In this document: one piece after another, positions 54,298 to 64,000 of the stretch
Numbering within the stretch: position 1 is the first letter of the stretch
How the letters are laid out: every line of letters begins with the position of its first letter
The notes under the pieces: generated by a model
Seen by the model: only the letters and a program-made list of their open reading frames with translations
What the model was told of the DNA's origin: nothing
Database searches by the model: none
Source of the DNA: Burkholderia sp. MS389
Lineage (GTDB): Bacteria > Pseudomonadota > Gammaproteobacteria > Burkholderiales > Burkholderiaceae
Length of the DNA stretch: 64,000 nt
Direction of reading: 5' to 3'
Assembly: GCF_016899425.1 (NCBI RefSeq)
Contig: NZ_CP045995.1
Coordinates: 2,480,001-2,544,000, forward strand
Program-made: the position numbers and the translations under genes

Positions 54298-56123
54298 TGT
54301 CGCACAAGGATCACCGCATCGCCGCCGCGCTCGCATTGACGATCGGCGCAATGTCGCCGTGCGCGCATGCCCAGCTCGCGGGCGGGCCGCCGGCCGGCGC
54401 GCTTCCAGGCCTCGGCGCGCTGCCGGCCGGGCTCGCGGTGCCGCGTGCGGAACAGGATCCCGCGCAGCGTCTGCTGCAGGAGCAGCGCGACCGGCAGCGC
54501 CGCGACGAGATCGCGCAGCCGCCGGCGCAGATCGCGGTGCCCGAGCAGCCGACGATGCCCGACCTGCCGCCGGGCGCCGACGTCGACACGCTGCCGGACG
54601 TCGCGCCGACGTTCCTGATCGAGCGGGTCGAATTCACCGGCGACGCGATCCTCGGGCAGCGCGAACTGGACCGTATCGCGGCGCCGTTCATCGGCAAGCA
54701 ACTCGGGCGCAACCGGATCAACCTGCTGCTGCGCCGGCTGACGGAAGCGTTCATCTCGCGCGGCTACATCACGACGCGTGCGTACCTCGGGCCGCAGAAT
54801 CTCGCGTCCGGCACGCTGAAGATCAATCTCGTTCCCGGCCGCGTGGCCGCGTTGACGCTGAACGGCAAGCCGCTGAGGCCGCGCGATCCCGGCGAGAAGT
54901 GGTACGAAGTGCGCGGCGGCGGGTTGCTGACCGAAGCCGGCACCGCATGGGCGTTCGCGAGCACGCCGGGCGACGTGCTGCGTCTGCCCGATCTGGAGCA
55001 GGGCGTCGATCAGATCAACCGGTTGCGGCGCAATCAGGCCGAAATCCGCATTCTCCCCGGCGAAGCGCCGGGCGATTCGATCGTCGCGATCTCGAACCGC
55101 TACGGCGACCGTCTTCATTACGATTTCGGCATCGACAACTACGGCAGCTCGCAGACCGGCAAGACACGCTATCGCGCCGGTGTCGAAGCCGACAACGTGA
55201 TCGGACTGCAGGAATCGCTGTCGTTCAGCTACGTCGGGACGACCGACACGAACGCGGTCGTGTTGTCGGCGGCGGTGCCGTACGGCTATCAGACTTTCAG
55301 CTACACGGCGTCGATGTCCGAGTACCAGCAGGCGATTGGCGACGTCGCGCTGCTCGCGGGGCGCACGTTCAGCCAGATGCTCGGCTGGAACGACGTGCTG
55401 ATGCGTTCGCCGCGCGGGCGCATGAGCGTCGACGTGACGCTCAACAAGCTGCGCACCGAGCGCGATCTCAACGGCATTCCGTTGTCGCCGCAGAACCTGA
55501 CGGTGTTGCGTGTCGCGCTGAACGGGCTGTCCCGCTTCGTCATGCGCGATCAGGGCGCAGCCGCGACCTGGGATGTCGGCGTGTCGCAGGGTTTGCCCTG
55601 GCTGGCAGCCAACCACGATGCGTCGGACATCGGTATCGACGACGCACACAGCCAGTTCACGAAGCTCGATGCCACCGGCACGCTGCAGTTCACGCTCGGC
55701 GATTTCGCCGGTTCCATCTGGGCGTATCGCGGCACGCTTCGCGCGCAGTACAGCCGCGTCGCGCTGTTCGGCAACGAGCAGATCTTTCTGGGCGGCATGG
55801 GTTCGGTCCGCGGGTTTACCGAAGGCGGGATCGCGGGCGACAGCGGCGCATTCGTGCGCAACGAGCTGGCCTGGCAGAACGTGCCGGCATGGCACGACGC
55901 GCGCATCGAACCGTACGTGTTTCTGGACGGCGGCAAGACGCACCTGAACGCGCAGGGCGGCTGGCCGTCGCTCGTCGGCACGGGTGTCGGCACGCGTGCG
56001 CAATGGCGTTTGAAAGGCGGGACGCTGTCGACCGAAGTGCTGGTCGGGCAGGCGCTCGTGCAACCGGCCGCACTCGGCAAGAAGGCCAGCGTGTTGCTGG
56101 CAACACTCAACTGGACGGACTGA
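54297..56123 (+). CDS. TpsB outer-membrane translocator (FhaC/ShlB family)
   Basis: A protein of 608 residues. A signal peptide is followed by a Pro/Gln-rich linker, POTRA domains (FLIERVEFTGDAILGQRELD; INLVPGRVAALTLNGKPLRP) and a 16-strand barrel with GSVRGFTEGG, the VRGY/F tip motif that reaches into the barrel, and a terminal strand VLLATLNWTD. It exports TpsA proteins across the outer membrane without ATP. Its start overlaps the TpsA stop, and its own stop overlaps an ATG of the next frame, so the three genes are tightly coupled. Confidence 0.92.
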   Translation: MSHKDHRIAAALALTIGAMSPCAHAQLAGGPPAGALPGLGALPAGLAVPRAEQDPAQRLLQEQRDRQRRDEIAQPPAQIAVPEQPTMPDLPPGADVDTLPDVAPTFLIERVEFTGDAILGQRELDRIAAPFIGKQLGRNRINLLLRRLTEAFISRGYITTRAYLGPQNLASGTLKINLVPGRVAALTLNGKPLRPRDPGEKWYEVRGGGLLTEAGTAWAFASTPGDVLRLPDLEQGVDQINRLRRNQAEIRILPGEAPGDSIVAISNRYGDRLHYDFGIDNYGSSQTGKTRYRAGVEADNVIGLQESLSFSYVGTTDTNAVVLSAAVPYGYQTFSYTASMSEYQQAIGDVALLAGRTFSQMLGWNDVLMRSPRGRMSVDVTLNKLRTERDLNGIPLSPQNLTVLRVALNGLSRFVMRDQGAAATWDVGVSQGLPWLAANHDASDIGIDDAHSQFTKLDATGTLQFTLGDFAGSIWAYRGTLRAQYSRVALFGNEQIFLGGMGSVRGFTEGGIAGDSGAFVRNELAWQNVPAWHDARIEPYVFLDGGKTHLNAQGGWPSLVGTGVGTRAQWRLKGGTLSTEVLVGQALVQPAALGKKASVLLATLNWTD

Positions 56124-56134
56124 TGGAGAACTTC

Positions 56135-57055
56135 ATGGATCGCCTGTCGAACGGTCGCGAGATCGCGATGCAACCCAACCTGTCGGCGCGGATTCGCAAG
56201 ATCGGCGTCGCGCTCGTCGCGGCGATGCTGTGCGGCGCTGTCGTCCCGCACGCGTACGCGGTTCCCAAGGCGGCGAAGAAACCGGCCGATGCAACCGCCG
56301 CGATGCCGGCCGATGCGATCGCGAGCGTGAACGGCGTGCCGATCCTGCAAGCGCAGGTCGACGAAGCCGTGCGCGCGTCGAAGGCGCCCGATACGCCGGC
56401 GCTGCGCGCGGCGCTGAAGAACCAGCTGATCGCGCGCGAGCTGTTTCGACAGGCGGCGCTCAAGCAGCACTACGACACGAAGCCGCAGGTCGTTGCCGCC
56501 GCCGAGCAGGCGAAGGCGCTCGCGATGACGCAGGCGTACCTGCGTGATCAGGTCAAGCCGGCGCCCGTCACGGATGCGGACGTCAAGGCGCGCTACGACG
56601 CGGTTGTCGCAACGCTCGGCGAGAACGAATACAAGCCGAGCGTGATCGCGGTCAACGACGCGGACACCGCCAAGCAGATCCTTTCGCGGCTCAAGAAAGG
56701 CGAGGACTTCGGCGGGCTCGCGCGGCAGTTCAGCAAGGGGCCGGCCGCGGCGCAAGGCGGCGCGCTGAACTGGATCTCGTTCAAGACGCCGATCGAAGCA
56801 GGCCACACGCAGAACTGGCCGCAACCGCTCGCCGAAGCGCTCGTGAAGCTTCCGCAGGGCGGACTGACGCGCGAGCCCGTGCAGGTCGGCGATACGTACT
56901 GGATCGTGCGTGCCGACGACAAGCGCCCGACGCAGGTGCCGCCGTTCGACCAGGCGAAAGACACGCTGCGGCAACAACTCGAGCAGGTCGCGATAGAGAA
57001 GGCGACCGCGCAGGTCGTGGCGGATCTGATCCGCAACGCGCGGATCCAGCAGTAG
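56135..57055 (+). CDS. Periplasmic parvulin peptidyl-prolyl isomerase (Par27-like)
   Basis: A protein of 306 residues. Signal peptide (IGVALVAAMLCGAVVPHAYA), a SurA_N-like helical region (ADAIASVNGVPILQAQVDEA, IARELFRQAALKQH), and a parvulin domain (EDFGGLARQFSKGPAAAQGG, LNWI). Bordetella Par27 is the known example that chaperones FhaB on its way to FhaC. Start at 56135, with GGAGAACTTC before it, is preferred over ATG 56123, which overlaps the tpsB stop. It lies between tpsB and the giant tpsA and would keep both exoproteins unfolded in the periplasm. Confidence 0.85.
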   Translation: MDRLSNGREIAMQPNLSARIRKIGVALVAAMLCGAVVPHAYAVPKAAKKPADATAAMPADAIASVNGVPILQAQVDEAVRASKAPDTPALRAALKNQLIARELFRQAALKQHYDTKPQVVAAAEQAKALAMTQAYLRDQVKPAPVTDADVKARYDAVVATLGENEYKPSVIAVNDADTAKQILSRLKKGEDFGGLARQFSKGPAAAQGGALNWISFKTPIEAGHTQNWPQPLAEALVKLPQGGLTREPVQVGDTYWIVRADDKRPTQVPPFDQAKDTLRQQLEQVAIEKATAQVVADLIRNARIQQ

Positions 57056-57112
57056 GCGGCAAGCAGCAAGCCGCCAGTAGCAGCGTCGGGCAGCCGCCCG
57101 GCGAACACGCAC

Positions 57113-57142
57113 GCGATGCCGGGCGGGGAAACCCGGCATCGC
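57113..57142 (+). terminator. Strong hairpin between parvulin gene and giant tpsA
   Basis: GCGATGCCGGG and CCCGGCATCGC pair over 11 bp around CGGGGAAA. No T-run follows, so it may attenuate rather than end transcription. It would set giant tpsA expression apart from that of the other three genes. Confidence 0.55.
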
Positions 57143-57185
57143 TCGGCGCCACGGTCCGCCGGCCGATGGCGTACGGCGCGGGGCC

Positions 57186-60100
57186 ATGAAACGAAGCGAA
57201 CAACAGAAGATGAACACGTCCAAGCGTAAGACCTTGCAGCAGCTTGCCGCCGCCGGTGCGGCGCGAATCGGTGCACGTGCGCGGTCGGCGGCAAGTGCGC
57301 CGCGGTTCTTCGCGGTCGAGCAGGTCGCGGGATCGTATCGCTGGTGGCAGCGTGCGACGAGCGCGCTTCTCGCGCTGGCGATGTTCATCGGACCGATCAC
57401 GGTCACCGTCGAGCAGGGCCGCGATGCAGCCGGCGTGCTCGGCGCGGGCAATCGTCGAATCGACGACGACGCATGGCAGCGGCTGCTCGATCTCGCGTCG
57501 CTGCGCGTCCGATTCTCGATGCAGCTCGCGGCTGCCGCGCCCATCGTCGATCCCACGGCGCCGATCTCGTTTCAGCCTGCCATCACGCAGTCGACCGGCG
57601 CAGGCGGCGGCGTGCCGGTCGTCAATATCACCGCGCCGAACGCGGCCGGTATTTCGCTGAACCAGTATCAGCAATTCAACATCGATCCGGTCGGGCTGAT
57701 TCTGAACAACAGCCTGATGTCGGGCACGTCGCTGACGGGCGGCAACGTGCAGGCCAACCCGAACCTGAACGGCCGCACGGCGAGCGTGATCGTCAACCAG
57801 GTCACGTCGACCGGCAATGCCTACGCGAGCTTGCTGAACGGTCCGCTCGAAGTATTCGGCGCACCCGCGGCCGTCGTGATCGCGAATCCGAACGGGATCA
57901 CGACACGCGGCACCGGCTTCACCAACACGATCGGCGTGACGTTGTCGACCGGCGCGCCGCAGTTCCTCAGTGGCGTGGGCGGCAGCGCGACCGACTTCGC
58001 GAACGCGAAGGCGCTCGGCTACAACGTGACCGGCGGTCACCTGCAGATCGAAGGCAATGCCGGCGTCAACGGGCCCGGCGCGGGGATCGAGGGGACCGTG
58101 GGCACGATCGACCTGATCGGCGAGACGATCGGCATCAACGCGCCGCTCTATGCCGGCACGCGCATCAACGTGATCGCCGGGCGTCAGTTCGTGACGCCGG
58201 CCGCCGTCGATACCTACGGCACCACGTACGGCACCGCGTCGAACGGCTCGGACAACTCCGCCGCGGCGATCAATGCCGCGAACGGCGGCGCGAATCGTTC
58301 GCTCGCGATCGACGCGACCGCGTTCGGCGCGATGACGGCCGGGCAGATCCAGGTGGTCAGCACCGCGGCGGGGATGGGGGTGCGATCCGACGCGCAGCTC
58401 GCCGCGAACGCAGGCGACTTGCTGCTGTCGGCGAACGGCGACGTATCGGTCGCAGGCTCGGCCGCGCAGCAGCAGGCGGCGGTTCATAGCGCCGGCAACG
58501 TGTCGATGACCGGTACGCACATCGGGGTCGGCGGTTACGCGATCGACGCGAATGGCGACGTGACGTCGACCGGCTCGATCCAGTCCGGCGGCAAGCTCGC
58601 CGTGGCGGCAGGCGGCAACGTGAACGTCGCGAATGCACAGGCGCACGGCGACATGACGGTCGCGGGCGGCACGAACGTCACGCTCGGCGACGTACAGGGC
58701 GGCGGGGCATTGTCGGTTACCGCGCGCGGCGCCGACGGCACGGGCGACGTGAACCTGAACGGCACGTCGGTCGTGACCGGCGCGACGACCGTGCAGGCGG
58801 CCCGCGACGTCAACGTGAACGGGCAGACCAATAGCGACACGCTGCGCGCGACCGCGCAACGCGATGCGACGGTCAACGCGGCGCTGCAGACCTCCGGCGC
58901 GCTGGCGTTGACGGCGACGCAGGGCAACGTCGTCACGCATGCGACGGTGAAGAGCGGTGGCGATCTTGCGCTGACGGCCGGACAGGACACCGTCGTCGCG
59001 TCGCAGGCGACCGCGCAGAACGCGGTCAGCGTGCAGGCGGGGCGCGACCTGAGCGTGAGCGGGTCGCTCGCGAGCGGAACGACGTTCGCCGCCGATATCG
59101 CGCGCGACGCGTCGCTCGGCGGCTCGCTGATGGTCGGGACCGACGCGCGCGTGGACGCGGGGCACAACGTCGATACGTCCGGTGTCGTGATCGTCCAGCG
59201 CAACGGGTTACTGAGCGCACGCAACGACATCACCGGAAGCGGTTCGATCGCATTCGGCCAGAACGGCGCGTTGAATGCCGCGCATGACGTCGCGCTGACC
59301 GGCAAGCTGCTCGCCAATGGCCTGCAGGTCGGCGCGGGCAACAGCGCGAATCTCGCGACGGTCCAGGCGGGCGGCGCATTCGGTGTGACGGCAAACGGTA
59401 ACGCCGGCGGCGGCGACGTCGTATTCAACGGCAACGCGGCGGCACTCGGCGCCGCCGACGTGCGCGCGTCACGCGACGTCGTCGTGAACGGCACGCTGGC
59501 CGGTGGCGCGCAGGTCGCGCTTGCCGCGCAGCGCAACGTGATCGTCGGCGGCAGTGGCACCGTGCAGGCCGTCGGCGATCTCGCGATCACGGCGGCCAGC
59601 GGCAGCGTCGCGTCGGCCGGCACGTTGAACGGCGCGGGTGCGCTGACGGTGCAGGGCGCGCAGGATGTCTCGCTGACCGGCGCGACGACCGTAACGGGCG
59701 ACGTGACCGCCACGGCCGGTCGGGATCTCGTGATCGGCGGCGCGTTGGCCGGGCAGGGTGTCGCGACGCTCACGGCCGCGCGCGACATCGTCGCCGGCGG
59801 CACCAGCGGCTTCGCGCAGGACACGACGTTGAGCGCGGGGCGCGATATCGGCGTGACCGGTGCGTTCCAGGGGCGCGCCGTCTCGATGACGGCAGCCGGT
59901 TCGATCGCGCTGAACGACGTGCAGGCCAACGCGGGGCTTCGGCTTGCGACGCGCACGGGCGACGTTTCGATCGGCGGCAACGTGAACTCGCTGACGAACG
60001 GGACGATCGACGCGGCGCGCGACGTGATCGTCAATGGCACGCTGCGCACGGCAAGCGGCCTGGTCATCGGCGGCGGCCGCAATACGTCGATCGGCGGGAC

Positions 60101-63100
60101 GGTCCAGTCGAACGGCGACGTCGCGCTGACGAATGCGGCCGGTTCGCTGACGAGCACCGGCAATATCCAGTCGGGCGGCAATCTGTCGGTGAACGCCGCG
60201 CAGTCGGTGGATCTGGGCACGCACTCGACGTCGTCGCTCGGCGACCTCACCGTTAACGCGGGACGCGACCTGACGATGAACGGCTCCGTCGTCGCGCAGG
60301 GCAACGGCACGCTGAACGCCGGCGGCGTGATCGACGGTGCGGCCGCCGTTGCGTTCGGGCTCGCGGCGAATGTCGGTTCCGGCGGCGATACGACTCTCAC
60401 CGGCTCGCTGCGCGGCGGCAACGTGCGGACGACGGCCGGCGGCTCGGCCACGCTGCACGACGTGCAGGCTGCGTCGACGCTCGCGCTCGGCGCGGCGAAC
60501 GACCTGAGCGTGACCGGTGCGGTGACGGGCGGCGCGGACGTAGTGCTGGCCGCCGCGCGCGATATCGGCATCAGCGGTTCGTTGCAGTCGGCCGGCAACA
60601 CGTCGCTGCGGGCGACCGGCAGTATCGGATCGACCGGTGCGATCGCGAGCAATGGTGCGTTCGACGCGCAGGCAGGCAGCGACATCAATCTTGGCGGCAA
60701 CACGACCGTGTCGCACGACACGACGCTCGCGGCCGGACGCGACGTCAACGTGAGCGGGTCGTTGGCCGGGCAGGGACAAGGCATCGTCAATGCGGCGCGC
60801 GACATCGTCGGCGCAGGCACGTTGACGTTCGGTCAGCAGGCGACGCTCGAAGCCGGGCGCGATGTCGCGCAGCGAGGGCTGATCCAGGGGCAGTCGGTCA
60901 GCGTGACGGCGGCCGGCAATGCGGCCGTGAACAACGTCGAGTCGACCGGCACGATCGCGCTGCGCGCGAACGGTACGAACACCGCAACGGGTGCGGGCGA
61001 TCTGCGCATCGACGGTTCGGTCGCCGCCGCGGGCGCGATCACGGCATTCGCGCAGAACGACGTTGCGATCGGCGGCAAGGTTGCGAGCGGTTCGACGGTC
61101 GGCGTGACCGCTCAGCGGGACATCGCCGTGAGCGGCGCGATCGAGTCGGTCGGCGATACGGCGCTGGCCGCGCGGCAAGGCAGCCTCAACGCGACCGGCG
61201 GCATCAACAGCGGCGGCAAGCTCGCCATCGCGACCGGCCTCGACCTGTCGCTCGGCGCGAGCACCAGCGCGATCGGCGACGCGACGCTGACGGCCGGCCG
61301 CGATGCCACGCTGAACGGCACGATGGTCGGACAGGCGAACGGCACGGTGACGGCCGCGCGCGACATCAACGGCGGCGGCAAGCAGGCGTTTGCCGCGACC
61401 GCGAACTATGCGGCGCAGCATGACGTCGCGCTGACCGGCGGCATGCAGGCGGCCGCGATCGCGGTGACGGGCGGGAACAACGCGACGTTGCACGATGCGT
61501 CGTCGTCGACCACGTTGACGCTGACGGCGAACGGCAACGCCGGCGAAGGCGATGCGGGCATCACGGGTGCGGCGTCCGCACAGGGGGCGGCGAACGTGAC
61601 GGGGGCGCGGGATGTGTCGATCGGCGGCACACTCGGCAGCGGCGATGCGCTCGCATTGACCGCGCAACGTAACGTGACGGTCAACGGCGGCGTGGAGTCG
61701 AACGGCGATCTGAAGGCAACCGCCACGAACGGTAGCGTCATGCTCACGGGGGCGACCACGACCGCGGGTGCGTTCAGCAGCCTGTCCGGGCTCGATACGC
61801 AACTCGGCGGCCAGATTGCGGTGGCGAAGTCGACGAACGTGCAGGCCGGCCGCGATATCGCGTTGACGGGGACACTGGCGGGTCAACGCGACGGCACGCT
61901 GAGCGCGGGCCGCGACATCAACGGTGCGGGCTCCGCGGCATTCGCCCAGGCGGCGACGCTCGATGCCGCGCACGACGTCGCGCTGACGGGTGCGCTGCAA
62001 GCTGCGGCCGTCAACGTGACGGGCGGCAACAATGCGGGGCTCGGCACGGTTCAGGCCGTCAACGGCAATCTCGACGTCACGGCGAAGGGCGGTGCCGGCG
62101 GCGGCGATGTGACGCTCGGCGGAGCGGCCACCGCATTCGGCGCGATGCAACTGCAAGCCGCACGAGACGTTTCCGTTGCGGGCGCAATCAATACCGGCGG
62201 CACGACGACGATCAATGCGGCGCGCAGTGTCGCGCTGTCGGCGGTCAATTCGGCGGGCGATCTCGCCGTAACCGCTTCGGGCGGCAACGCAAGTGCGACG
62301 AGCCTGACGACGCAGGGCAACCTGAACGTCGGCGCCGCACAGGACATCGCTGTGACGGGGCAGAGTGTCGCGGGCGGCAATGCTTCGCTGAACGCGGGCC
62401 GCGACATGACGCTCGCAGGCGTCGGCGCACAGCAAAACGGCACGTTGACGGCGGGTGGCTCGGTGACGGCCGACGCGATCGCGTTCGCGCACCAGGCGAG
62501 CGTCACCGCGGGCGGCAATATCGCGGTGACAGGCAACGTCGCGACCAACGGCGATCTCGCGATGACCGCCGGCAACGATTTGTCGGCCGGCTCGGTGCAG
62601 GCGGGCGGCGCGATCGGATTGCGGGCGCAGGGCCACAACGGCGCCGGCGACGTGATGGTGAACGGCGCGGTGACGTCGGGCAACGCGACGACGATCGCGG
62701 CCGCGCGCGATGCGGGTATCGGTGCGGCGTCCAGCGGCGGTGCGCTGAACGTGACGGCCGGACGCAGCCTCGGTGTCGCGGGCGCGATCAATGCGACCGG
62801 CGACGCGACGCTGACTGCGACGGCGGGCAATCTCGGCGTCGGCGGCGCGGTCGTGTCGACCGGGAGTTTGCGGGCCAATGCTGGCGGCGGACTCGCGCTG
62901 CTTTCCGGCGGGCTCGTGAACGGCGATACGACGTTGACGTCGGGTGGTGCGATGACGCTCGGCGGCGCGCTGTTCGGTCTCGGGGCCGCCAGTATCAACG
63001 CGGGCGGTGCGCTCGGCGGCGGCGCGGCACTGACGTACGGCAAGGACATCGCCGTCAATGCCGGAAACAGCATCACGCTCGGCGCGATTCAGGGTGCCGG

Positions 63101-64000
63101 CAAGCTGACGGCGGTGTCCGGCGGCGACATGTCGCTCGGTGCGACCACCGCGGTCGGCGACGTGTCGGCGAAGTCGACAGCCGGCAGCGTGTCGTTCGGT
63201 GGCTTGTTGCAGTCGGGCGGCAATGTCGCGGTTCAGGCCGCGCACAACGTGTCGCTCACGGGCGGTGTGGGTTCGATGGGGACGGTCGACGTCAATGGCA
63301 TCGGCGGCAACGTGTCGGTCGCGGGCGTGTCGGCCAACAGCGACGCGACGGTGCATGCCGGGCAAACCGTCGCGTTGACCGGCAACAGCATCGTGGCCGG
63401 GCAACTGGGTGTGTCGGGCGGCAACGTCACGCTGAGCGGTTCGGCCGTCGGGTCGAAGAACGTGACCGTTTCCGCGCAGGGAACGGTCGATGCCGGCAAT
63501 GCATCGCTCGTCGCGTCGCAGAACCTGCAGGTGAACGGCTCGAACGTGACGCTCGGCAATGCAACGGTCGGCGGCGCGCTTACCGCGCAGGCGTCGAACC
63601 AGCTCACGCTGGCGGGCGGCAAGGCGGTGAACGTCGTCGGCAACGCGACGCTGGCTTCGCAGAACGGGCTGTATAACGCCGCGAACGTGCTGGCCGGATC
63701 GCTCAACGTGTCGGCGCCGAACCTGACGAATGCGGCCGGTGCGTCGCTCGCGTCGATCGGCACGACGACGATCAATGCATCGAGCTTCGCGAACGCCGGG
63801 CTGGTGAACGGGACGACGACCAACGTCACCGTCGGCGGCGCGCTGACGAACGTGGGTGGCTCGCTGATGGCGGTGAACGCGCTCAACGTCAATACCGGGA
63901 CGCTGAACAACCAGAACGGGATCGTTTTTGCCGGCAACCCGAAGGCCGCGACCGGTGCGACCGGCGACGTGTCGCTGACGATCAATGGCGGCAACGGCGC
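57186..64000 (+). CDS. Giant filamentous-haemagglutinin-like TpsA exoprotein (5' part)
   Basis: Open from 57186 to the window end: at least 2271 codons with no stop. A long, basic N-terminal extension precedes the hydrophobic segment SYRWWQRATSALLALAMFIG. The TPS domain follows with NPNL at 191-194 and NPNG at 234-237, the two haemagglutinin hallmarks. From about residue 400 onward the sequence is made of short beta-helix repeats with recurring AGRDV, GGNV and AARDI motifs. This is the substrate of the TpsB and parvulin encoded upstream. The C-terminal end, which would show a CDI toxin or adhesin function, is outside the window. It is a large surface filament. Confidence 0.92.
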   Translation, partial: MKRSEQQKMNTSKRKTLQQLAAAGAARIGARARSAASAPRFFAVEQVAGSYRWWQRATSALLALAMFIGPITVTVEQGRDAAGVLGAGNRRIDDDAWQRLLDLASLRVRFSMQLAAAAPIVDPTAPISFQPAITQSTGAGGGVPVVNITAPNAAGISLNQYQQFNIDPVGLILNNSLMSGTSLTGGNVQANPNLNGRTASVIVNQVTSTGNAYASLLNGPLEVFGAPAAVVIANPNGITTRGTGFTNTIGVTLSTGAPQFLSGVGGSATDFANAKALGYNVTGGHLQIEGNAGVNGPGAGIEGTVGTIDLIGETIGINAPLYAGTRINVIAGRQFVTPAAVDTYGTTYGTASNGSDNSAAAINAANGGANRSLAIDATAFGAMTAGQIQVVSTAAGMGVRSDAQLAANAGDLLLSANGDVSVAGSAAQQQAAVHSAGNVSMTGTHIGVGGYAIDANGDVTSTGSIQSGGKLAVAAGGNVNVANAQAHGDMTVAGGTNVTLGDVQGGGALSVTARGADGTGDVNLNGTSVVTGATTVQAARDVNVNGQTNSDTLRATAQRDATVNAALQTSGALALTATQGNVVTHATVKSGGDLALTAGQDTVVASQATAQNAVSVQAGRDLSVSGSLASGTTFAADIARDASLGGSLMVGTDARVDAGHNVDTSGVVIVQRNGLLSARNDITGSGSIAFGQNGALNAAHDVALTGKLLANGLQVGAGNSANLATVQAGGAFGVTANGNAGGGDVVFNGNAAALGAADVRASRDVVVNGTLAGGAQVALAAQRNVIVGGSGTVQAVGDLAITAASGSVASAGTLNGAGALTVQGAQDVSLTGATTVTGDVTATAGRDLVIGGALAGQGVATLTAARDIVAGGTSGFAQDTTLSAGRDIGVTGAFQGRAVSMTAAGSIALNDVQANAGLRLATRTGDVSIGGNVNSLTNGTIDAARDVIVNGTLRTASGLVIGGGRNTSIGGTVQSNGDVALTNAAGSLTSTGNIQSGGNLSVNAAQSVDLGTHSTSSLGDLTVNAGRDLTMNGSVVAQGNGTLNAGGVIDGAAAVAFGLAANVGSGGDTTLTGSLRGGNVRTTAGGSATLHDVQAASTLALGAANDLSVTGAVTGGADVVLAAARDIGISGSLQSAGNTSLRATGSIGSTGAIASNGAFDAQAGSDINLGGNTTVSHDTTLAAGRDVNVSGSLAGQGQGIVNAARDIVGAGTLTFGQQATLEAGRDVAQRGLIQGQSVSVTAAGNAAVNNVESTGTIALRANGTNTATGAGDLRIDGSVAAAGAITAFAQNDVAIGGKVASGSTVGVTAQRDIAVSGAIESVGDTALAARQGSLNATGGINSGGKLAIATGLDLSLGASTSAIGDATLTAGRDATLNGTMVGQANGTVTAARDINGGGKQAFAATANYAAQHDVALTGGMQAAAIAVTGGNNATLHDASSSTTLTLTANGNAGEGDAGITGAASAQGAANVTGARDVSIGGTLGSGDALALTAQRNVTVNGGVESNGDLKATATNGSVMLTGATTTAGAFSSLSGLDTQLGGQIAVAKSTNVQAGRDIALTGTLAGQRDGTLSAGRDINGAGSAAFAQAATLDAAHDVALTGALQAAAVNVTGGNNAGLGTVQAVNGNLDVTAKGGAGGGDVTLGGAATAFGAMQLQAARDVSVAGAINTGGTTTINAARSVALSAVNSAGDLAVTASGGNASATSLTTQGNLNVGAAQDIAVTGQSVAGGNASLNAGRDMTLAGVGAQQNGTLTAGGSVTADAIAFAHQASVTAGGNIAVTGNVATNGDLAMTAGNDLSAGSVQAGGAIGLRAQGHNGAGDVMVNGAVTSGNATTIAAARDAGIGAASSGGALNVTAGRSLGVAGAINATGDATLTATAGNLGVGGAVVSTGSLRANAGGGLALLSGGLVNGDTTLTSGGAMTLGGALFGLGAASINAGGALGGGAALTYGKDIAVNAGNSITLGAIQGAGKLTAVSGGDMSLGATTAVGDVSAKSTAGSVSFGGLLQSGGNVAVQAAHNVSLTGGVGSMGTVDVNGIGGNVSVAGVSANSDATVHAGQTVALTGNSIVAGQLGVSGGNVTLSGSAVGSKNVTVSAQGTVDAGNASLVASQNLQVNGSNVTLGNATVGGALTAQASNQLTLAGGKAVNVVGNATLASQNGLYNAANVLAGSLNVSAPNLTNAAGASLASIGTTTINASSFANAGLVNGTTTNVTVGGALTNVGGSLMAVNALNVNTGTLNNQNGIVFAGNPKAATGATGDVSLTINGGNG

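Noticed and set aside
59469-63404. Minus-strand frame of 1311 codons and similar long frames opposite the giant tpsA
   Set aside because: Arg/Ala/His-rich shadow of a repetitive high-GC gene; the plus frame has the TPS domain and stays open to the window end.

Overview
The window is high-GC DNA with the codon use, regulator density and gene families of a Burkholderia genome, probably the B. cepacia complex or a close relative. Signs of this include DUF4148 small exported proteins, a DUF2970 peptide, a collagen-like Gly-Thr-Ser repeat protein, an IrlR/IrlS-type two-component system beside a CzcCBA pump, and an RtcR/slipin/RtcB RNA-repair locus. I cannot name the species from the sequence alone. 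About 60 protein genes are supported. No genuine tRNA, rRNA or CRISPR array is present.

Layout. 1-3.3 kb: the end of a Lys/Ala-rich protein, an FMN reductase, a GNAT-like enzyme, a 28-residue membrane peptide and an isoprenylcysteine-methyltransferase-like membrane protein. 3.4-5.4 kb: a collagen-like surface lipoprotein whose repeat tract has a 117-bp higher-order repeat. 5.8-10.5 kb: a carboxymuconolactone-decarboxylase-like gene, then an operon of SDR, Baeyer-Villiger-type monooxygenase and alpha/beta hydrolase, divergent from a TetR gene across a 20-bp palindrome. 10.5-11.2 kb: a Phd/RelE-type toxin-antitoxin pair. 11.2-15.3 kb: LysR, GST, a three-domain flavin/iron-sulfur oxidoreductase and a DUF2970 peptide. 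15.9-20.1 kb: TonB receptor, PnuC and an APH-family kinase, which read as an uptake-and-phosphorylation pathway. 20.2-21.0 kb: an AT-rich islet with two peptides and an OmpA-like exported protein. 21.1-31.5 kb: czcCBA plus response regulator and sensor kinase, then a cluster of small exported proteins. Four copies of one 11-bp-phased motif (TGACG / TCAT / TCA) tie this block together, and one copy precedes a predicted sRNA. 31.6-36.4 kb: ZIP-like transporter, metY, an XAC2610-like exported protein and a DUF1176 protein.

36.7-43.4 kb is the RNA-repair island: rtcR (sigma-54 activator) divergent from slipin, rtcB and rlaP. A sigma-54 promoter drives the operon. Between that promoter and slipin lies about 490 nt of leader encoding a 72-nt tRNA-like cloverleaf whose anticodon loop is a GAAA tetraloop, an acceptor/T-arm minihelix and two GCAA hairpins. 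An IS200/IS605-type tnpB element has inserted in opposite orientation between slipin and rtcB.

43.5-51.9 kb: methyltransferase, LysE exporter, AraC regulator, a gene behind a Fur-like palindrome, two LysR regulators, a tartrate/D-malate catabolism pair (dehydrogenase and MFS transporter with a divergent LysR), and a P-loop kinase. 52.1-64.0 kb: a two-partner secretion locus with a short TpsA, one TpsB, a Par27-like parvulin and a giant TpsA that runs off the window end.

The strongest candidate for an undescribed system is the tRNA-like leader of the RNA-repair operon. Second is the phased-motif regulon with its predicted sRNA next to the metal-efflux locus.
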